Below are positions 8,354-16,573 of a stretch of 64,000 nt of DNA, in pieces. The stretch is from Aeromonas australiensis (GTDB taxonomy: Bacteria > Pseudomonadota > Gammaproteobacteria > Enterobacterales > Aeromonadaceae), in NCBI RefSeq assembly GCF_000819725.1, contig NZ_CDDH01000045.1:1-64000 (forward strand). Reading direction: 5' to 3'. The number at the start of each line of letters is the position of its first letter. Within the stretch, counting starts at the first letter, position 1. The position numbers and the translations under genes were made by a program. The notes beneath the pieces are model-generated. The model was not told where the DNA came from, did no database searches, and was given only the letters and a program-made list of their open reading frames with translations.

Positions 8354-8413
8354 TGAGCATCTGAGCAGGTATGCTGGGGCATCGCTCTCAACTGTCCGTC
8401 GTCCGTTCGCCCT

Positions 8414-9451
8414 ATGTCGCCCAAATCCCTCTCTGCCAAAGCCACCAAGATCACCGATGTCGCCCAGCGGGCGGGAGTGTCGGTCACCACCGTCTCCATG
8501 GTGCTCAACGGCAAGGGGCGCATCTCCCCGGCCACCGCCGAGCGGGTGCAGCAGGCGATAAAAGAGCTCGACTATGTGCCCAACAGCGCCGCTGCCAACC
8601 TGCGCAGCCAGCAGTCCAATCTGGTGGGGCTGATCCTGCGCGACATCACCGACCCCTTCTATACCGAGGTGACTGCCGGGGTGAGCGAGGTGCTGGAGCA
8701 GCAGGGCTATCTGCTGTTTCTGACCCAGTGCGGCCACAGTCCGGAGCGGCTGCAGCAGAGCATCCACTCCCTGTCACGGCAAGGGGTGGCGGGGATCATC
8801 TTCAATCCGGTGCGCGGCGCGGCGGCCAAAACCCTGGAGACCCTGATCGACTCCGAACTGCCGGTGGTGTGCGCCGCCCGCTCCTACTATCGGGATGACG
8901 TCGACTTTATCGGCCCCGACAACACCCACGCCGCCAAGCAGGCCACCACCTACCTTATCGAGCAGGGCCACCGCCATATCGCCTACGTCGGCGGGCGGGC
9001 CGACTCCCTCACCCGCGCCGAGCGCATCGGCGGCTACTGCGCCAGCCTGCTGCAATATGGCCTGCCCTTCAAACCGGAGTGGGTACTGGAGTGCGAGCGC
9101 ACCCAGCGCAGCGCTGCCGACACCATCGCCCAGCTGCTGCACCTGCACCCCAAGGTGACTGCCGTGCTCTGCCACTACCCCGAGGTGGCCCTCGGCGCCA
9201 TCTATGGCGTCGAGGCGAGCGGCCGCACCGTGGGCAAGGACAACTACATCGGCCAGCAGGTGGCCCTGCTCGGCTTTGACGATGTGGCGGAGGCCGAACT
9301 CACCTCCCCCGCCCTTACCTTTGTCAGCTCACCGGCCCGCGAAATCGGCCGTCAGGCGGCAAGGCGCCTGCTGACCCGGATGCAGCAACCCGAACTCGCC
9401 CCCAACCGCCATATCATCACCCCCAACCTGCAAAAGCGGGAGTCGGCTTGA
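8414..9451 (+). CDS. malI: LacI-family repressor of malXY
   Basis: A 345-residue LacI/GalR regulator. The N-terminal helix-turn-helix reads KITDVAQRAGVSVTTVSMVLNG and is followed by the hinge helix region PNSAAANLRSQ. A periplasmic-binding-protein-like ligand domain (about residues 65-340) follows, with the typical GLILRDITDPFY and ALLGFDDVAEAELTSPALT segments. It is divergent from malXY with one strong and one weak MalI-type operator between them, as in E. coli. The natural inducer of E. coli MalI is not well established, so none is assigned here. Confidence 0.92.
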   Translation: MSPKSLSAKATKITDVAQRAGVSVTTVSMVLNGKGRISPATAERVQQAIKELDYVPNSAAANLRSQQSNLVGLILRDITDPFYTEVTAGVSEVLEQQGYLLFLTQCGHSPERLQQSIHSLSRQGVAGIIFNPVRGAAAKTLETLIDSELPVVCAARSYYRDDVDFIGPDNTHAAKQATTYLIEQGHRHIAYVGGRADSLTRAERIGGYCASLLQYGLPFKPEWVLECERTQRSAADTIAQLLHLHPKVTAVLCHYPEVALGAIYGVEASGRTVGKDNYIGQQVALLGFDDVAEAELTSPALTFVSSPAREIGRQAARRLLTRMQQPELAPNRHIITPNLQKRESA

Positions 9452-10030
9452 GTTGTGGCGCACAGGTAGGGGCAACGCTCTACCTGCGGTCACTGTCCCA
9501 AGCGGGCGAATAGCAGCCGCTTAATAAGTAATTTATTGATCTTTGGCAGGTTTTTACTGTACGGCGGTTTTACCCAGCGGCTCTCTCGACTAATATGCTC
9601 CACTTGGCAACCACTCTTGCAGAGATAACCCTGTGCAGCCGTTTCGCCATCCACCACATCGCCGGAAAACAGCAGCAGGCTGGAGGCTGTAATCCACGGG
9701 CGGTAGCGTGGTGTTTGTAGGTTGGTGCAGAGCGTAGCGAAGCCCAACAAGCGAGAGATTGAAAAACATCGCGAACGTCCGATTACGCGGAGCTAATCGA
9801 ACCTACAGTTCTGGCACCAGGCGTCACCCCGCTTATGTTCTCCAGCCAGAATGTGGATGGAGAAAATAACGATGATATTGACCGCCATTTCCAAGAGCGA
9901 TTGAAGTCGATGTAAGCAATCAGGATTTTGTCGCGGTAAACGTTGGGCTTCACTTCGTTCAGCTCCAACCTACGATGTTTGGCCCAACATACGAGATGAT
10001 GTTACGCCGACCAAACGAGGATTCTCGCTG
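9452..10030. repeat. 579-bp intergenic region with MITE-like inverted repeats
   Basis: Between malI and the kinase gene lie three related repeat arms. Arm A at about 9717-9753 reads GTAGGTTGGTGCAGAGCG and on to AAGCCCAACAAG. Arm B at about 9780-9808 reads GATTACGCGGAGCTAATC then GAACCTACA. Arm C at about 9941-9976 is the reverse complement type of arm A, ending TCCAACCTACGAT. Such GTAGGTTGG...CCAACCTAC units are dispersed elements without genes in many proteobacteria. The outer arms A and C enclose about 190 bp with no convincing gene. The left part holds a possible gene fragment (9493-9700). Confidence 0.6.
9490..9711 (-). pseudogene. Possible C-terminal fragment of an unidentified protein
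   Basis: The minus-strand frame from about 9711 to the stop at 9490 gives a protein-like segment of about 70 residues, including SSLLLFSGDVVDGETAAQGYLCK, SGCQVEHISRESRWVKPP and YSKNLPKINKLLIKRLLF. Its composition, a mix of charged and hydrophobic residues ending in a basic tail, looks like real coding sequence. Upstream it runs into the MITE-like arm A, and no convincing start is seen outside the repeat. I do not recognise the family. It may be the tail of a gene cut by the repeat element, or chance. Confidence 0.3.
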
Positions 10031-10546
10031 ATGAAGCGAATTCTGATTATTGGCAACTCGGGATCGGGCAAGAGCTGGTTGGCGGCTCGATTGGCTGAGC
10101 AGTTAACTATCCGCGAGGTCAATCTGGACCCCATGGTCTGGCAGCCGGGCGGCTTTAACCAAAAACGGCCCCAGCATGAGATTGATCATGCCATTCAAAC
10201 ACTTGCTCAAGCGCCCTCATGGGTGGTCGAAGGGGTATTTGGTGCTCTGGCCGAGCAACTGCTTGATGCCGCTGATACCCTGCTCTTTCTGGATCTCGAC
10301 TGGTCAATATGCCGTGATTCACTGCTATCGCGTGGATCACAAAGTGCCAGGCAACGGGATGCCGTAGCAGCCGAAGAGAGCTTTCAACAACTGCTGGTGT
10401 GGGCATCGGAATATGGGCAGCGAGCCGGCAAAAGCGCCCGCCAATTCCATCACGAGCTGTTTGATCGATTCCCAAACGACAAGCACCGTTTCACGACTCG
10501 GGCAGAGGTAAATAGCTATCTCACGCACCTGACCACCCATCGCTAA
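10031..10546 (+). CDS. Small P-loop nucleotide kinase-like protein
   Basis: A 171-residue AAA/adenylate-kinase-like NTPase. The Walker A motif is GNSGSGKSW at residues 8-16, and a hydrophobic strand ending LLFLDLDW at about residues 82-89 is the likely Walker B. The fold resembles the topology-modulation FlaR/nucleoside-kinase-like group rather than a true adenylate kinase, and the LID sequence is not conserved. Its C-terminus (HHELFDRFPNDKHRFTTRAEV) is typical of these small kinases. It lies 11 bp before the APH-like kinase gene and is probably co-transcribed. The substrate cannot be told from sequence. Confidence 0.75.
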   Translation: MKRILIIGNSGSGKSWLAARLAEQLTIREVNLDPMVWQPGGFNQKRPQHEIDHAIQTLAQAPSWVVEGVFGALAEQLLDAADTLLFLDLDWSICRDSLLSRGSQSARQRDAVAAEESFQQLLVWASEYGQRAGKSARQFHHELFDRFPNDKHRFTTRAEVNSYLTHLTTHR

Positions 10547-10557
10547 CGGGGTAGAGG

Positions 10558-11307
10558 ATGACGCAACAGGAGCTGGCGAAAATGGGGGGCGCTTCGGTCA
10601 ATATCCAGCTGCTGGATGGCAAGCCCTGTATCAGAAAAAGCGGCGCATCGCCTGTCGAGTGCCATTTCTACCAACGCGCCGCACTGCATTTGAGCGGGCT
10701 CAACACTCCTGCCCTGCTCAAGGTCGAAGGGGAGACCCTGTTCCTTGAGCAGATCCCTCATCCGGTCACACTCACGCAGCTGCACCGCAACGAACAGACC
10801 TTTGCTCAGCTGGCCAGCCTGCATAACGCCAACTATCAGCCCGACTTTGCGGTGAAAACTCACGGCTGGTCGCTCGCCGACACCGACGAGGCGCTCGCCA
10901 TACTCTGCCTGCCGGAAGCGGCAAACGAGCAGATCCGTCATATCCAGCAACTTGGTTACGAACTATTCGAGCAGTCATGCCTGATTTCGGGAGATAGCAA
11001 TGAGGGCAACTGGGGAATCCGTGACAATGGTGAGCTGGTGTTGTTTGACTGGGAGCGATTTGGTTATGGCAGTCCGGCCATCGACTTGGCCCCGCTGGTG
11101 CCGCAGATGGGTTCACTGGCGGAGTATGAAGCCATCATTGAACGTTATCTGCGCCACAGTTCGCTGCTCTCTGGCGACCGGTTGCTGCGCCATCTCGTCA
11201 TGGCCAAGTGCTGGCTGATTATTGAGGTCACCAATCTGCTGACCAGAAGGGAGAAGCCGCAGGCACAGCAATATCTGGAGTGGTATCGGCAACAACTCCC
11301 CCGCTGA
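10558..11307 (+). CDS. Aminoglycoside-phosphotransferase-fold kinase
   Basis: A 249-residue APH/choline-kinase-like protein. The catalytic loop reads LISGDSNEGNW: the Asp and the Asn five residues on are kept, but the usual preceding His of HGDxxxxN is Ser. The second metal site follows in ELVLFDWERFGYGSPAIDLA. The N-lobe is short and lacks a clear glycine-rich loop. Relatives include fructosamine, choline and antibiotic kinases; there is no reason to call it a resistance gene. It is downstream of a P-loop kinase with an 11-bp gap, so the two may act on the same metabolite. Confidence 0.75.
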   Translation: MTQQELAKMGGASVNIQLLDGKPCIRKSGASPVECHFYQRAALHLSGLNTPALLKVEGETLFLEQIPHPVTLTQLHRNEQTFAQLASLHNANYQPDFAVKTHGWSLADTDEALAILCLPEAANEQIRHIQQLGYELFEQSCLISGDSNEGNWGIRDNGELVLFDWERFGYGSPAIDLAPLVPQMGSLAEYEAIIERYLRHSSLLSGDRLLRHLVMAKCWLIIEVTNLLTRREKPQAQQYLEWYRQQLPR

Positions 11308-11434
11308 CTGGGGTCGGTGGCACACTGGGTGTAACCCGCAGGTTAGCGTGCAACTGTGTATTCAGAGCGTCGCATCATCCCCCTTCAGAAAATGCCGCCG
11401 CCGCCGCTAACCCTGTTAACCGGGGGAGCATACT

Positions 11435-12187
11435 ATGGCCAGATTATCCTTATCACTGCTATTACTGGGCACACTGACCAGTGCGAGTGTGCAGGCCATC
11501 GAGGTCGCGCCACCCCCTCCCCTCGATTATTGGCAAGCGAGCGACTGGAAAGGGCTACCCGATGCCACCCAGATCGACAAGCAGACGGTGCTGTTCGCCA
11601 AACACGAGAGTGAAAACTATCTGGGGCTCGCCATTTTACTGCCCGACTGGCAGCGCAGCGGCCAACTCTGGCAACTGACCCGCGCCCTTGGCCAGCTGGG
11701 TTTTGATACCCTGCTGCTGCTCCCCTCCCCCCAACAGACCGAATTGGACCCCGCCGCCGAGAAAAAAGCGAAAAACAGCGATGAGTTTCGCAAGCAGTTT
11801 GCCGAGCGGATCAGCAAGCTGGCGGATGCCAAGCTACAAGAGGGCGGCTTCAAGCTGATCCTGGCGCAGGGCACCGGCGCCGCCTGGACCACAGATCTGA
11901 TTGCCAGTGAACAGTTGCCCGCTCCCGATGCACTGGTGCTGCTGGACGGCTTCTTCCCCAACCAGCAGAGCAACCAGACCCTGGCCAAACAGCTGGCTCA
12001 GGCGGCCATTCCGACCCTCGACCTCTATCAAGAGGATGGCGGTCGCTGGCCACTGCTGGCCGCCGAAGCGCGCAGGAGCGAAACGCGCCGCAGCCACAAA
12101 CTTAACTACCGTCCCTACGCCCTGATGGAGCTGGAGGAGACACCCACCCGCATTCAGGGCTGGCTCAACCATCTGGGCTGGCTCTAA
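11435..12187 (+). CDS. DUF3530 family exported protein
   Basis: A 250-residue protein with a signal peptide (MARLSLSLLLLGTLTSASVQA, cleavage near residue 21). The rest reads like an alpha/beta-hydrolase-fold protein: a strand LGLAILLPDW, a second LILAQGTGAAW in the place of a nucleophile elbow but without Ser or Cys in a GxSxG, and ALVLLDGFFPNQQ. That matches DUF3530, a proteobacterial family of unknown function. The region between about residues 100 and 130 is rich in Lys, Glu and Asp. The gene stands between an APH-like kinase and a dehydrogenase with gaps over 100 bp, so no operon is evident. Confidence 0.75.
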   Translation: MARLSLSLLLLGTLTSASVQAIEVAPPPPLDYWQASDWKGLPDATQIDKQTVLFAKHESENYLGLAILLPDWQRSGQLWQLTRALGQLGFDTLLLLPSPQQTELDPAAEKKAKNSDEFRKQFAERISKLADAKLQEGGFKLILAQGTGAAWTTDLIASEQLPAPDALVLLDGFFPNQQSNQTLAKQLAQAAIPTLDLYQEDGGRWPLLAAEARRSETRRSHKLNYRPYALMELEETPTRIQGWLNHLGWL

Positions 12188-12332
12188 ACCGGCCACCACC
12201 GTGGCACAACAAAGCGCGCGCCAGCTCACATCTGCCTGATAAAGCCCCGGCCAATTAGCGCTGCGGGCTGGCCCTGCCTGCATCCTCTTTGGCATCATGA
12301 CTGCTCGAACCTGAACAATGGCAGGAAGGTCC

Positions 12333-13289
12333 ATGCAGCAAATCGTATTTCTCGACAGCGATACCCTGGATGCGGGCATCACCCTGCATCACCCCGACTT
12401 CCCCCATCACTGGCAGAGCTATCCGCGTACCGCCCCGGAACAGGTGGTGGAGCGCCTGAAAGATGCCAGCATCGCCATCATCAACAAGGTGCACATCGGC
12501 GCCGCCGAACTGGCTCAACTGCCGGAGCTCAAACTCATCGCCCTGGCCGCTACCGGCAGCGACAACGTGGATCTGGAGGCGTGCCGCACCGCCAACGTCG
12601 GGGTGTGCAATATCCGCAACTACTCGGGCCCCTCGGTGCCGGAGCACGCCATGGCGCTGATGCTGGCCCTGTCGCGCAACCTCTTCTGCTGGCGCCAGTC
12701 ACTGCTGGAGGGGCGCTGGCAACAGAGCGGCCAATTCTGCTTCTTCGACCACAACATCATGGATCTGCACGGCAAGCAGCTGGGTATCATCGGCAAGGGG
12801 ACGCTAGGACTGGCGCTCGGCGAGCGAGCTCAAGGGATGGGAATGACAGTGCGTTACGCCCAGAGTCAGGTCGGCGCCAGTCACGACGAGGATCGCTTGC
12901 CCCTCGACGAGTTGCTGCAAAGTTCGGATGTGATCAGCCTGCACTGCCCACTCACCCCCTACACCCGCAACCTGATTGGCGAGCGAGAGCTGGATCTGAT
13001 GAAACCGGGCGCCCTGCTGATCAACGTCGGCCGCGGTGGCCTGGTGGATGAGGAGGCGCTGCTGCAAGCGCTGGCCAATGGCCGCCTCGGCGGTGCCGGT
13101 TTCGATGTGGCGAGCGTCGAACCGCCGCCTCCCGACCACCCCCTGATGCGGGCGCTGAAATACCCTCACTTCATTCTGACCCCCCATGTGGCCTGGGCCA
13201 GCGAGGAGTCGATGCAGCGACTGGCCGACCAGCTGATCGACAACATCAACGCCTTTGCCGCCGGTCGCCGCCAGCACCGGCTGGTGTAA
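12333..13289 (+). CDS. D-2-hydroxyacid dehydrogenase (NAD-dependent)
   Basis: A 318-residue D-isomer-specific 2-hydroxyacid dehydrogenase. The Rossmann fingerprint is LGIIGKGTLGLALGERA. The catalytic trio is visible: the arginine in INVGRGGLVDEEAL, the glutamate in ASVEPPPPDHPLM and the histidine in LTPHVAWAS. The signature HGKQLGIIGKG and the ALMLALSRNL helix fit the glycerate/hydroxypyruvate reductase (HprA-like) branch, so glyoxylate or hydroxypyruvate is the likeliest substrate, though phosphoglycerate and lactate enzymes share these motifs. ATG 12333 follows AGGAAGG. A terminator lies just after the stop. Confidence 0.88.
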   Translation: MQQIVFLDSDTLDAGITLHHPDFPHHWQSYPRTAPEQVVERLKDASIAIINKVHIGAAELAQLPELKLIALAATGSDNVDLEACRTANVGVCNIRNYSGPSVPEHAMALMLALSRNLFCWRQSLLEGRWQQSGQFCFFDHNIMDLHGKQLGIIGKGTLGLALGERAQGMGMTVRYAQSQVGASHDEDRLPLDELLQSSDVISLHCPLTPYTRNLIGERELDLMKPGALLINVGRGGLVDEEALLQALANGRLGGAGFDVASVEPPPPDHPLMRALKYPHFILTPHVAWASEESMQRLADQLIDNINAFAAGRRQHRLV

Positions 13290-13312
13290 CCGCACGAGCG
13301 AGTCACCACACA

Positions 13313-13347
13313 ATGCAAAACGGGGCCAACAGGCCCCGTTTTGCATC
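13313..13347. terminator. Bidirectional terminator
   Basis: A 15-bp stem, ATGCAAAACGGGGCC pairing with GGCCCCGTTTTGCAT around AACA, lies between the convergent dehydrogenase and glycine-zipper genes. Confidence 0.85.
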
Positions 13348-13369
13348 TTTCGCACTCATTGCGCGCACA

Positions 13370-13852
13370 TCAATCGTCGTCGTGCCATCTGTGCTTTTTA
13401 TGCTTTTTGTACTTCTTGTGGTGCTTGTGATGGTGATGATAGTCGTCATCATCGTAATAGCGATCCTGGCTCTTATGACCATCGCCGGTCTTGGCACCGA
13501 TGGCCGAACCGCTCGCCCCGCCGACCCCGGCGCCGATCAGCTGACCGGTATCGCCACCAACACTCTTGCCGATAGCGGCACCGCCCAGCGCCCCCACCGC
13601 GCCGCCAAGGGCCGCTTCATTCTTGTTGCCCTTGTTGGCCGTCGCAGCCCCACCGGCAGCACCGCCCAACGCAGCCCCCACCAGCGCACCGGTATCGCCA
13701 CCCAGCTCCTTGCCGATCATGGTGCCCGCCACACCACCTGCGCCGCCACCCAAAATGGTATTGAGGGTCTCGGAGGCGTGCACGGTCGTGCTACCAGCCA
13801 GCAAGGCGCCCAGCAGTGCCAGTGCGCGAAGAGCACGCGAATTCATCTCCAT
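13370..13852 (-). CDS. Exported glycine-zipper protein with His-rich C-terminus
   Basis: A 160-residue protein. Residues 1-25 form a signal peptide ending VHA. Residues 35-125 are a long run of glycine zippers (GGGAGGVAGTMIGKELGG, then two more GG-x3-G-x3-G blocks), a pattern of outer-membrane-associated 2TM glycine-zipper proteins such as the Rcs-inducing family. The tail is unusual: YYDDDDYHHHHKHHKKYKKH and a final HDDD, with about ten histidines, suggesting metal or proton sensing. ATG 13852 follows AGGAG by five bases. No operon partner. The function is unknown; the zipper architecture is seen directly, the location is inferred. Confidence 0.75.
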   Translation of the reverse strand: MEMNSRALRALALLGALLAGSTTVHASETLNTILGGGAGGVAGTMIGKELGGDTGALVGAALGGAAGGAATANKGNKNEAALGGAVGALGGAAIGKSVGGDTGQLIGAGVGGASGSAIGAKTGDGHKSQDRYYDDDDYHHHHKHHKKYKKHKKHRWHDDD

Positions 13853-14099
13853 GGGTACTCCTGTCAAACCTGATTAATATTCAGCGGCACTATACAAAGC
13901 ACCACGAGGTTCGCCAGCCAGCAGAAATGAGGGATGCGACAGTCAGTGGCCGTACGGCCACCGCCCAAAATGGAAGAGTAAAATCAAGCGATTGAATTTA
14001 AAGATTAAAATCACCAAAAAGCCAAACTATTACTGCAGGGTGACCCACAATCTGGTTGTCGTGTCCCGGCACAGACCCGCCGCGCTGGGACAAAAGCTG

Positions 14100-15626
14100 T
14101 CAGTCAGCAGCCTCATCCGCCAGATGCCAGCAGTTCCGGCCAGCCTCCTTGCTGCGGTAAAGGGCCGCATCAGCACGCTCGAAGATAGGGCCGGCGGCAG
14201 GAGCATAACAGGCGCCGCCGACACTCAGGGTGATAGGACCATGCAGTTCGCGCCACTGTTGCTGACGCACCATTTCAAGCAGACAACTGAGCCTCTCCGC
14301 CAACTCATCCTGTGGCTGTGGTAGCAACGCGGCAAACTCATCGCCACCGATCCGGTAAACCTTGCTCACCCCAAGCATATCGGCAAGGCAGTTAGCCATC
14401 CGGCACAACACCTGATCGCCAAAAGCGTGGCCCTGACTGTCGTTGACCCCCTTGAAGTTATCGACATCAAACAGCAGCAGCCAGAAGTGCTCCCCCCTCT
14501 GCTCCAGCGCCGCCTTGTGCTGCTCGAAGGCACGCCGGTTCATGATACCTGTCAGGGGATCCCGCAACAGCGCATCCTGCCCCTTGAGAAAACTGGCCCT
14601 CACCTGATCGATCTCGTTCAGGCTACGCCGCACGAACCAGGTCTTGGACTCGCTGATAGGGGATGAACACTCCAGATCGCACACGATATCGGTCAATGAT
14701 ACCGACACCAGCGCCTGCTCCTGGCGGAAGATCCGCACCAGCAGAATCAGACTGCAACACCAAATGGCAAACAGTAAGAGCAGCGGAAGAACCACCATCT
14801 GCAACGCCTCATAGAGGCTGTCACGAAACAGCACGGGCGGCAGATAGATGTTGAGATCCCAGCCAATATCCGTCAGCTCGCGCTTGATATAAGTGCCATG
14901 CCACAGCACATCCAGGCCGAGCCACTGCTGACTCTGATCCTGCTTGATAGTATGGGTAGCCAGCAGATCCATATTGCTGCCCACCACCAGTTGATCACTG
15001 TCGCGCAAGGTCAGATAGAGTGCCGCCTGATTACTACCGACCGTGCGCTGCAGCGCCTGCTGCAGCGAGTCGAATGACATGTCGACCATCAACAGACCCA
15101 GCAACTGCCCCTGCTCGTCCCTCACCCGTTTGATCAGGCTGAGAATCAGCTCCTGAGTATTGTATTCAGGGTAGGGGCCAAACCAGACGGGTTCGTCGCC
15201 CGGCATGGTGGTCACCTGATACCAGGGGCGCAGCGACGCCTGATAACCGGGGGGCGCTAGCCAGTCCGGGTAGCTGTCGATACGATCCGTTTTCAGGTTG
15301 TAAAAGTAGATGTAGTGGTTGCCTGGTTTGAACTTGTGCGCAATGGCCCAGATGGGGGAGTCGGCTGGCTCGCCGCGGACGATCTTATCCTTGTCGAGGG
15401 AGGCCTCCAGCACCGCCAGTTGCCGCTCATTAACCTTCACCATCTCGTGGATCAGGGACGCCTCTACGGAGGAGGCCATGTGACCAAAACCGGATACCGT
15501 CATATCGATATCCCGCAGATAGCTGGCAATGGCCATGGTGATCGTCACGATCAGGACCAGCAAACCAAGCAGTGCAGAGAGGGGGGCCAGCACATAGTAA
15601 CGTTTGTTGAGATGCGGGCGGCTCAC
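14100..15626 (-). CDS. Membrane-anchored diguanylate cyclase with periplasmic Cache sensor
   Basis: A 508-residue two-helix membrane sensor. The first membrane segment is at about residues 13-36. A periplasmic double-Cache-like domain follows, with the landmark RPWYQVTTMPG and WFGPYPEYNTQELILSL segments. The second membrane segment is at about 275-300, then a GGDEF domain starting DPLTGIMNRRAFE. The active site reads GGDEF at residues 427-431, so it should make cyclic di-GMP. The inhibitory RxxD site expected five residues before GGDEF is absent, so product feedback there is unlikely. The start is GTG (15624-15626) with a weak ribosome site. The Cache ligand cannot be predicted. Confidence 0.9.
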   Translation of the reverse strand: MSRPHLNKRYYVLAPLSALLGLLVLIVTITMAIASYLRDIDMTVSGFGHMASSVEASLIHEMVKVNERQLAVLEASLDKDKIVRGEPADSPIWAIAHKFKPGNHYIYFYNLKTDRIDSYPDWLAPPGYQASLRPWYQVTTMPGDEPVWFGPYPEYNTQELILSLIKRVRDEQGQLLGLLMVDMSFDSLQQALQRTVGSNQAALYLTLRDSDQLVVGSNMDLLATHTIKQDQSQQWLGLDVLWHGTYIKRELTDIGWDLNIYLPPVLFRDSLYEALQMVVLPLLLLFAIWCCSLILLVRIFRQEQALVSVSLTDIVCDLECSSPISESKTWFVRRSLNEIDQVRASFLKGQDALLRDPLTGIMNRRAFEQHKAALEQRGEHFWLLLFDVDNFKGVNDSQGHAFGDQVLCRMANCLADMLGVSKVYRIGGDEFAALLPQPQDELAERLSCLLEMVRQQQWRELHGPITLSVGGACYAPAAGPIFERADAALYRSKEAGRNCWHLADEAAD

Positions 15627-15897
15627 AGGACATCCGAACAGAGGGATACATAACGGGATTGTGGGAGATAAAGGGCAATAAATCGTTGATTAATATCAGT
15701 TCAACACAGCTTAAATAACATTTACAACACTAAGAAAAGAGAGGGACCCTCAAACGGAAACCAATCGGCAGCTGACAGCGCGTTCCCCGGGTTAGCCCCG
15801 CGCTACATTGCGGGTGTTATAGTCTATACCTGATTCGGCAGGTGCTGGACAAACTGCCCCTCAGCGACCGCAACGCCAAGCAGAACAAGGAGATGTT

Positions 15898-16500
15898 ATG
15901 AGCAGTCCGTTTATCGAACAGATCAAAGCACGTCGTACCATCTATGCCCTGGGTGACCAGGTTTCCCATACCCCGGAGCAGCTGACCGCCCTCATTCAGG
16001 ATGCCATCAAGCACAGCCCCTCCTCCTTCAACTCCCAGAGCTCCCGTGCCGTCATCCTGTTTGGCGCCCAGCACCACAAGCTGTGGGATATCGTCAAAGC
16101 CGAGCTGAAAAAGATAGTGCCGCCGGAGGCCTTCGCCCAGAGCGAAGCCAAGGTGGATGGCAGCTTCCGCGCGGGCTTTGGCACCGTACTCTTCTTCGAA
16201 GAGACCGACGTCATCAAGGATCTGCAGCAAAAATTCGCCCTCTATGCCGACAACTTCCCCATCTGGTCGGAACATGCCACCGGCATCGCCCAGTTTGCGG
16301 TCTGGACCACCCTGGCCCAGGAGAAGATCGGCGCCTCCCTGCAGCACTACAATCCGCTGATCGACGAGGCGGTACGCAAGGAGTGGAACCTGCCCGCCAG
16401 CTGGCTGCTGCGCGCCCAGATGCCCTTTGGCAGCATCAAGCAACCGGCCGGTGACAAGACCTTTATCGACGACGCTACCCGTTTCCGCGTTTTCAAATAA
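15898..16500 (+). CDS. Nitroreductase family protein (Frm2/YdgI-like)
   Basis: A 200-residue FMN-dependent nitroreductase-fold protein. It starts MSSPFIEQIKARRTIYALG, where the Arg-Arg-Thr segment binds FMN phosphate, followed by AIKHSPSSFNSQSSRAVIL. The central SEHATGIAQFAVWTTLAQEKIGASLQHYNP segment places it in the short oxidoreductase group related to yeast Frm2 and bacterial YdgI rather than NfsB. Electron donor and substrate are unknown; the family reduces nitroaromatics and quinones in vitro. ATG 15898 follows AAGGAG. It is monocistronic with a strong terminator. Confidence 0.87.
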   Translation: MSSPFIEQIKARRTIYALGDQVSHTPEQLTALIQDAIKHSPSSFNSQSSRAVILFGAQHHKLWDIVKAELKKIVPPEAFAQSEAKVDGSFRAGFGTVLFFEETDVIKDLQQKFALYADNFPIWSEHATGIAQFAVWTTLAQEKIGASLQHYNPLIDEAVRKEWNLPASWLLRAQMPFGSIKQPAGDKTFIDDATRFRVFK

Positions 16501-16513
16501 CTGTTGAGAAAGC

Positions 16514-16544
16514 AAAACGCCCCCGCATTTCGGGGGCGTTTTTA
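16514..16544. terminator. Bidirectional terminator
   Basis: AAAACGCCCCCG pairs with CGGGGGCGTTTT around CATTT, between the convergent nitroreductase and isochorismatase-like genes. Confidence 0.9.
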
Positions 16545-16573
16545 TTGCGACATACAGTGTTGATGGCGATGGC

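Noticed and set aside
9783-9968. 61-codon frame in the repeat patch
   Set aside because: It is made almost entirely of MITE-like arm sequence and has no ribosome site or homologue I recognise.
10558-11307. Antibiotic-resistance call for the APH-fold kinase
   Set aside because: Fold alone does not imply resistance; the HGD His is Ser and the neighbours are metabolic.
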